Position numbers and translations under genes: made by a program
Shown: piece after piece, positions 56,755 to 59,347 of the stretch
Layout: each line of letters opens with the position of its first letter
Position numbering within the stretch: the stretch's first letter is position 1
Notes under the pieces: model-generated
Told to the model about the DNA's origin: nothing
The model's input: only the letters and a program-made list of their open reading frames with translations
The model's database searches: none
Source: Oxalobacteraceae bacterium
GTDB lineage: Bacteria > Pseudomonadota > Gammaproteobacteria > Burkholderiales > Burkholderiaceae_D
DNA: 59,347 nt
NCBI GenBank assembly: GCA_947454305.1
Contig: CANGJE010000006.1
Coordinates: 1 to 59,347, forward strand
Reading direction: 5' to 3'

Positions 56755-57417
56755 ATGCGTCTGATGAAGCACTTAAAACACTGGCTAGCAGCAGCTAGTA
56801 TCGGATTGGTGGCGTTTTCGGTAGCGGCTACGCCGACCGAGCCGGTAGAGGGTATGGAATACCATCGCCTGCAAACACCGCAGCCGACTGATACTGGAAA
56901 AAAAACGGAAGTGCTGGAATTTTTTTGGTACAACTGCCCACACTGTTTTGCGTTTGAGCCATCGTTAGCTGAGTGGGTAAAAAAACGTGGTGACACGATA
57001 GTTTTTCGCCGTGTTCCGGTTGGTTTTCGTGAATCATTTATTCCGCAGCAAAAGTTGTATTACACGCTGGAAGCCTTGAATCGTTTCGATGTGCATCGCG
57101 CGGTCTTTGATGCGGTGCATGTAGGTCGCCAAAAACTCGATAAAGAAGAGCAGATCGTTGAGTTCATTGAGAAGCAAGGTATCGATAAAAAGAAATTTAT
57201 CGATACGTTTAATTCGTTCAGCGTTCAATCGAAAGTCAACCGCGTGCGTCAACTCATGGAAGCGTATCGCATTGATGGCGTGCCGACCGTGGTGATTGAC
57301 GGTCAGTACATCACCTCGCCTTCTATCGTTGGATCAGCCGTGCGTGGCCAGTCAGAGCAGGCATTAAACGCATCGACTTTGCAAGTGATGGACGCGCTGC
57401 TCGCGAAGAAAAAATAA
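56755..57417 (+). CDS. dsbA: Thiol:disulfide interchange protein DsbA
   Basis: A 220-residue periplasmic thioredoxin-fold oxidase. Signal peptide LKHWLAAASIGLVAFSVAA is cut after about residue 25; active site FFWYNCPHCFAFEP has the CPHC pair; the cis-proline loop is DGVPTVVIDG. I start at ATG 56755 after AGAGGA, not at the in-frame ATG 56731. It forms disulfides in exported proteins, including c-type cytochrome substrates. Confidence 0.92.
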   Translation: MRLMKHLKHWLAAASIGLVAFSVAATPTEPVEGMEYHRLQTPQPTDTGKKTEVLEFFWYNCPHCFAFEPSLAEWVKKRGDTIVFRRVPVGFRESFIPQQKLYYTLEALNRFDVHRAVFDAVHVGRQKLDKEEQIVEFIEKQGIDKKKFIDTFNSFSVQSKVNRVRQLMEAYRIDGVPTVVIDGQYITSPSIVGSAVRGQSEQALNASTLQVMDALLAKKK

Positions 57418-57431
57418 TGGCGTATCGTTAA

Positions 57432-58241
57432 ATGTTGCGCGTTTTCATTACGGGTGCCTCGAGCGGCATCGGTGCTGCGCTGGCGCGTGAATTTGCAGTT
57501 CGTGGTGCGCAATTGGGTTTGCTGGCGCGACGTGAGTCGGCGTTGCATGACCTGGTTGCTTCGCTGCCGAATGCTTCGCGTCATCTGGTTTATCCAGTCG
57601 ATGTTAACGATCACGATGCCCTCCGAGCTGCAGCACAAAACTTTTTGCGCCGCGCCGATGGCATTGATATTGTGATTGCTAATGCCGGCATTTCGTATGG
57701 CACGCTGACTGAGCGTCCAGAAGACCTCGCTGTTTTTGAATCCATACTGCAAACCAATGTGATGGCCACCGTTGCAACCTTTGCGCCATTTATCGATGCG
57801 ATGAAAACTCAAGCGGCTGAAGGCGATCGAGGTTTGCGTCTGGTGGGTATTGGTAGCGTGGCGGGAATACGTGGCTTACCAGGCGCCGAAGCCTACAGTG
57901 CATCAAAGGCTGCGGTAATGAGCTATTGCGAATCATTGCGAGTTGAGTTGAACCCGCATCGCATTCGCGTGGTCACGATTGCACCAGGTTACATTGATAC
58001 ACCGATGACTAAGGTCAATCGTTATCCCATGCCATTTCTGATGCCGGCGCCACGTTTTGCACGATTGGCTGCAGATGTTATTCGCAGCGGGCGCAGCTAC
58101 GCCGTGATTCCCTGGCAAATGCGCGGTGTGTCGTGGCTGCTGCGTTTATTGCCGAATTGGTTGTATGACCGCGTGATGGCCAACGCTCCTCATAAAACAT
58201 CTCTCAAAGATCACCCCCATTCCGATGTCACTGCTGGTTGA
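57432..58241 (+). CDS. Short-chain dehydrogenase/reductase
   Basis: A 269-residue classical SDR. TGASSGIGAALAREFAVRGA binds the cofactor at the N-terminus, NAGISYG is the structural NAG motif, and the catalytic serine and YxxxK lie in GIGSVAGIRGLPGAEAYSAS with K following. Substrate unknown. It starts 14 bases after dsbA and overlaps the next gene by 17 bases. Confidence 0.87.
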   Translation: MLRVFITGASSGIGAALAREFAVRGAQLGLLARRESALHDLVASLPNASRHLVYPVDVNDHDALRAAAQNFLRRADGIDIVIANAGISYGTLTERPEDLAVFESILQTNVMATVATFAPFIDAMKTQAAEGDRGLRLVGIGSVAGIRGLPGAEAYSASKAAVMSYCESLRVELNPHRIRVVTIAPGYIDTPMTKVNRYPMPFLMPAPRFARLAADVIRSGRSYAVIPWQMRGVSWLLRLLPNWLYDRVMANAPHKTSLKDHPHSDVTAG

Positions 58242-59034
58242 TGCTATTGGTAAGAAGCATGCACCGGTTGATCCGGGTAAAGCCGTGCGTATCGTGTCGC
58301 TGGTGCCTTCGATTACAGAGTTGTTATGTGATTTAGGTTTGGCGAGCCGAGTGGTGGGGCGCACCGGGTTTTGCATTCATCCACAGTCAGCGGTGTCGGC
58401 AATTCCTAAAGTGGGCGGCACCAAGGATGTGAATTTTGAAAAAATTCGCCGACTTGCGCCCACGCATTTGATTGTAAATATCGATGAAAATGAAAAGCCT
58501 ACCGTAGAGGCATTGGCCGATGTGGTGCCTAATGTGATCGTCACGCACCCAATGGCGCCACGCGATAATCTCGAGCTGTATCGTCTGCTAGGTGGAATTT
58601 TTCGTAAAGAACGTGAAGCAAGTGTGTTGTGTGAGCGTTTTGAGCGGGAGTACGATGCCTTGGCTGCGGCTATGTCGTCTAATTCCAGACTCTCATTTTC
58701 TACCCATCGCGTGTTGTATTGCATCTGGCAGGATCCATGGATGACAGTCTCACGCGATACCTACATCGCGCGCATGCTCGAGCTGATTGGTTGGCAGCAG
58801 TGGTTAGCGGATACAGGAGTGCGTTATCCGGAATTTACGTGGGATGCGAAGATGTTGTCGGTGATCGACGAGATTTTGCTTTCATCCGAGCCCTACACGT
58901 TCACCCAAAAGCATGTCGATGCCTTAGAGCGTCAGACGGGCAAGCCTGTACGTTTGGTGAATGGTGAGATGCTGTCTTGGTACGGCAGTCGAGCGATACA
59001 GGGATTGCGTTACTTGCGTGAGTTGGCAGAGTAG
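58225..59034 (+). CDS. Helical-backbone metal-receptor (BtuF/FepB-like) protein
   Basis: A 269-residue type III periplasmic-binding-protein fold: RIVSLVPSITELLCDLGLAS near residue 22, GGTKDVNFEKIRRLAPTHLI, and a long linking helix. Relatives bind vitamin B12 or ferric siderophores. No signal peptide is visible, so it may stay in the cytoplasm; such stand-alone versions are common. Function beyond ligand binding is not known. Confidence 0.75.
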   Translation: MSLLVDAIGKKHAPVDPGKAVRIVSLVPSITELLCDLGLASRVVGRTGFCIHPQSAVSAIPKVGGTKDVNFEKIRRLAPTHLIVNIDENEKPTVEALADVVPNVIVTHPMAPRDNLELYRLLGGIFRKEREASVLCERFEREYDALAAAMSSNSRLSFSTHRVLYCIWQDPWMTVSRDTYIARMLELIGWQQWLADTGVRYPEFTWDAKMLSVIDEILLSSEPYTFTQKHVDALERQTGKPVRLVNGEMLSWYGSRAIQGLRYLRELAE

Positions 59035-59198
59035 TCGTTGACTTTATGATTACCTTAAAACGCTTTGTGGCCAGAGTTAAGGAAGTATTGATTAACTAAA
59101 GTTGAGATTTTTTTCTAGTATTAGGCGGAAGCTAATACCTGGCGGTATTTGATCCTCATACAACTCACAATAAATCAGTATTAATTCAAATCTTCTTT

Positions 59199-59280
59199 GT
59201 AACCGCCCGATAAACACCGTCTAGCGTTATTAAAAGAGATCTGCGAGTCTACGTGTCCACTTAAAATAAATGGACACGTA
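59199..59280. mobile_element. Putative left end of an IS66-family element with adjacent inverted repeat
   Basis: From 59199 the sequence GTAACCGCCCGATAAACACC resembles the GTAA-initial terminal repeats of IS66 elements. Further in, TACGTGTCCA (59250-59259) and TGGACACGTA (59271-59280) form perfect 10-base arms just before a short start codon frame. The other end lies outside the window. Sequence 59035-59198 before it shows no gene. Confidence 0.45.
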
Positions 59281-59283
59281 TAG

Positions 59284-59347
59284 ATGAGCGATCCTCTTTT
59301 GGCGTCTAGTGAATCTAGCCAATCCACGATCCCACGTAGGCGTTACA
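59284..59347 (+). CDS. tnpA: Start of an IS66-type accessory protein TnpA (partial)
   Basis: ATG 59284 opens MSDPLLASSESSQSTIPRRR with Y following, running off the window. IS66 OrfA/TnpA proteins begin with a short polar stretch and then RRRYSxEFK, which fits the RRRY here. Only 21 codons are visible, so the call leans on the terminal-repeat-like sequence upstream. Confidence 0.45.
   Translation, partial: MSDPLLASSESSQSTIPRRRY

Overview
The window is almost entirely a photosynthesis gene cluster (PGC) of a purple, bacteriochlorophyll a-producing proteobacterium, with ordinary chromosomal genes at both ends. I read the host as most likely a betaproteobacterium (Burkholderiales-like). The right edge has argS, a SPOR-domain gene, dsbA, an SDR and a metal-receptor gene in a row, an order I associate with that group. 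Base composition is near 50% GC by eye. The cluster uses the aerobic cyclase AcsF, a tetraheme PufC, and the crtA/crtCDF carotenoid genes. No 16S rRNA or tRNA gene is present, so this placement is inference.

Layout. 1-1014: 3' end of class II fructose-bisphosphate aldolase and a CbbY-like phosphatase (Calvin-cycle context). 1.1-7.6 kb: an accessory zone with a Fic protein, a MNT/HEPN toxin-antitoxin pair, a methyltransferase plus ABC exporter, and an HTH/AbiEii pair. Two of these modules are bracketed by duplicated pieces of neighbouring genes (cbbY and tspO). 7.6-11.6 kb (minus): bchG - pucC-like - bchP - tspO. 11.7-14.5 kb (minus): a MazEF pair and GDP-fucose genes fcl and gmd. 14.6-17.0 kb (minus): the regulators aerR and ppsR/crtJ. 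17.2-24.4 kb (plus): bchF-N-B-L-M-acsF-puhE, with bchH missing from its usual place. 24.4-27.4 kb (minus): an SSB-like protein, a caspase-like/ankyrin protein and a DenD-like dehydrogenase, all foreign to photosynthesis. 27.7-31.8 kb (plus): small membrane protein-bchI-bchD-bchO. 31.8-33.2 kb (minus): a surface-type lipoprotein. 33.5-47.8 kb (plus): crtE-crtF, bchC-X-Y-Z, pufB-(unknown)-pufA-L-M-C, crtA-crtD-crtC. 53.8-47.8 kb (minus): lhaA-puhA-puhB-puhC-crtI-crtB. 54.1-59.0 kb: argS and housekeeping genes. The last ~150 bases look like the left end of an IS66-type element.

Together the genes cover Mg insertion (part), ring closure, reduction, phytylation, carotenoid synthesis, reaction centre, LH1 and their assembly factors. 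BchH and isoprenoid genes such as idi must lie elsewhere. PpsR/CrtJ-type sites (TGT-N12-ACA) are visible ahead of crtE, bchC, the bchID operon and lhaA-puh, with near-matches at bchF/aerR and bchG, so one redox/light repressor system plausibly controls most of the cluster.

Items most deserving a second look: a caspase-like/ankyrin protein beside an SSB lacking the usual acidic tip; a single-helix protein encoded between pufB and pufA with no histidine in its helix; a compact putative small RNA with its own terminator, fired from a PpsR-site dyad opposite lhaA; a 34-bp symmetric operator between aerR and bchF; and the gene-fragment duplications that bracket the defence or toxin modules.
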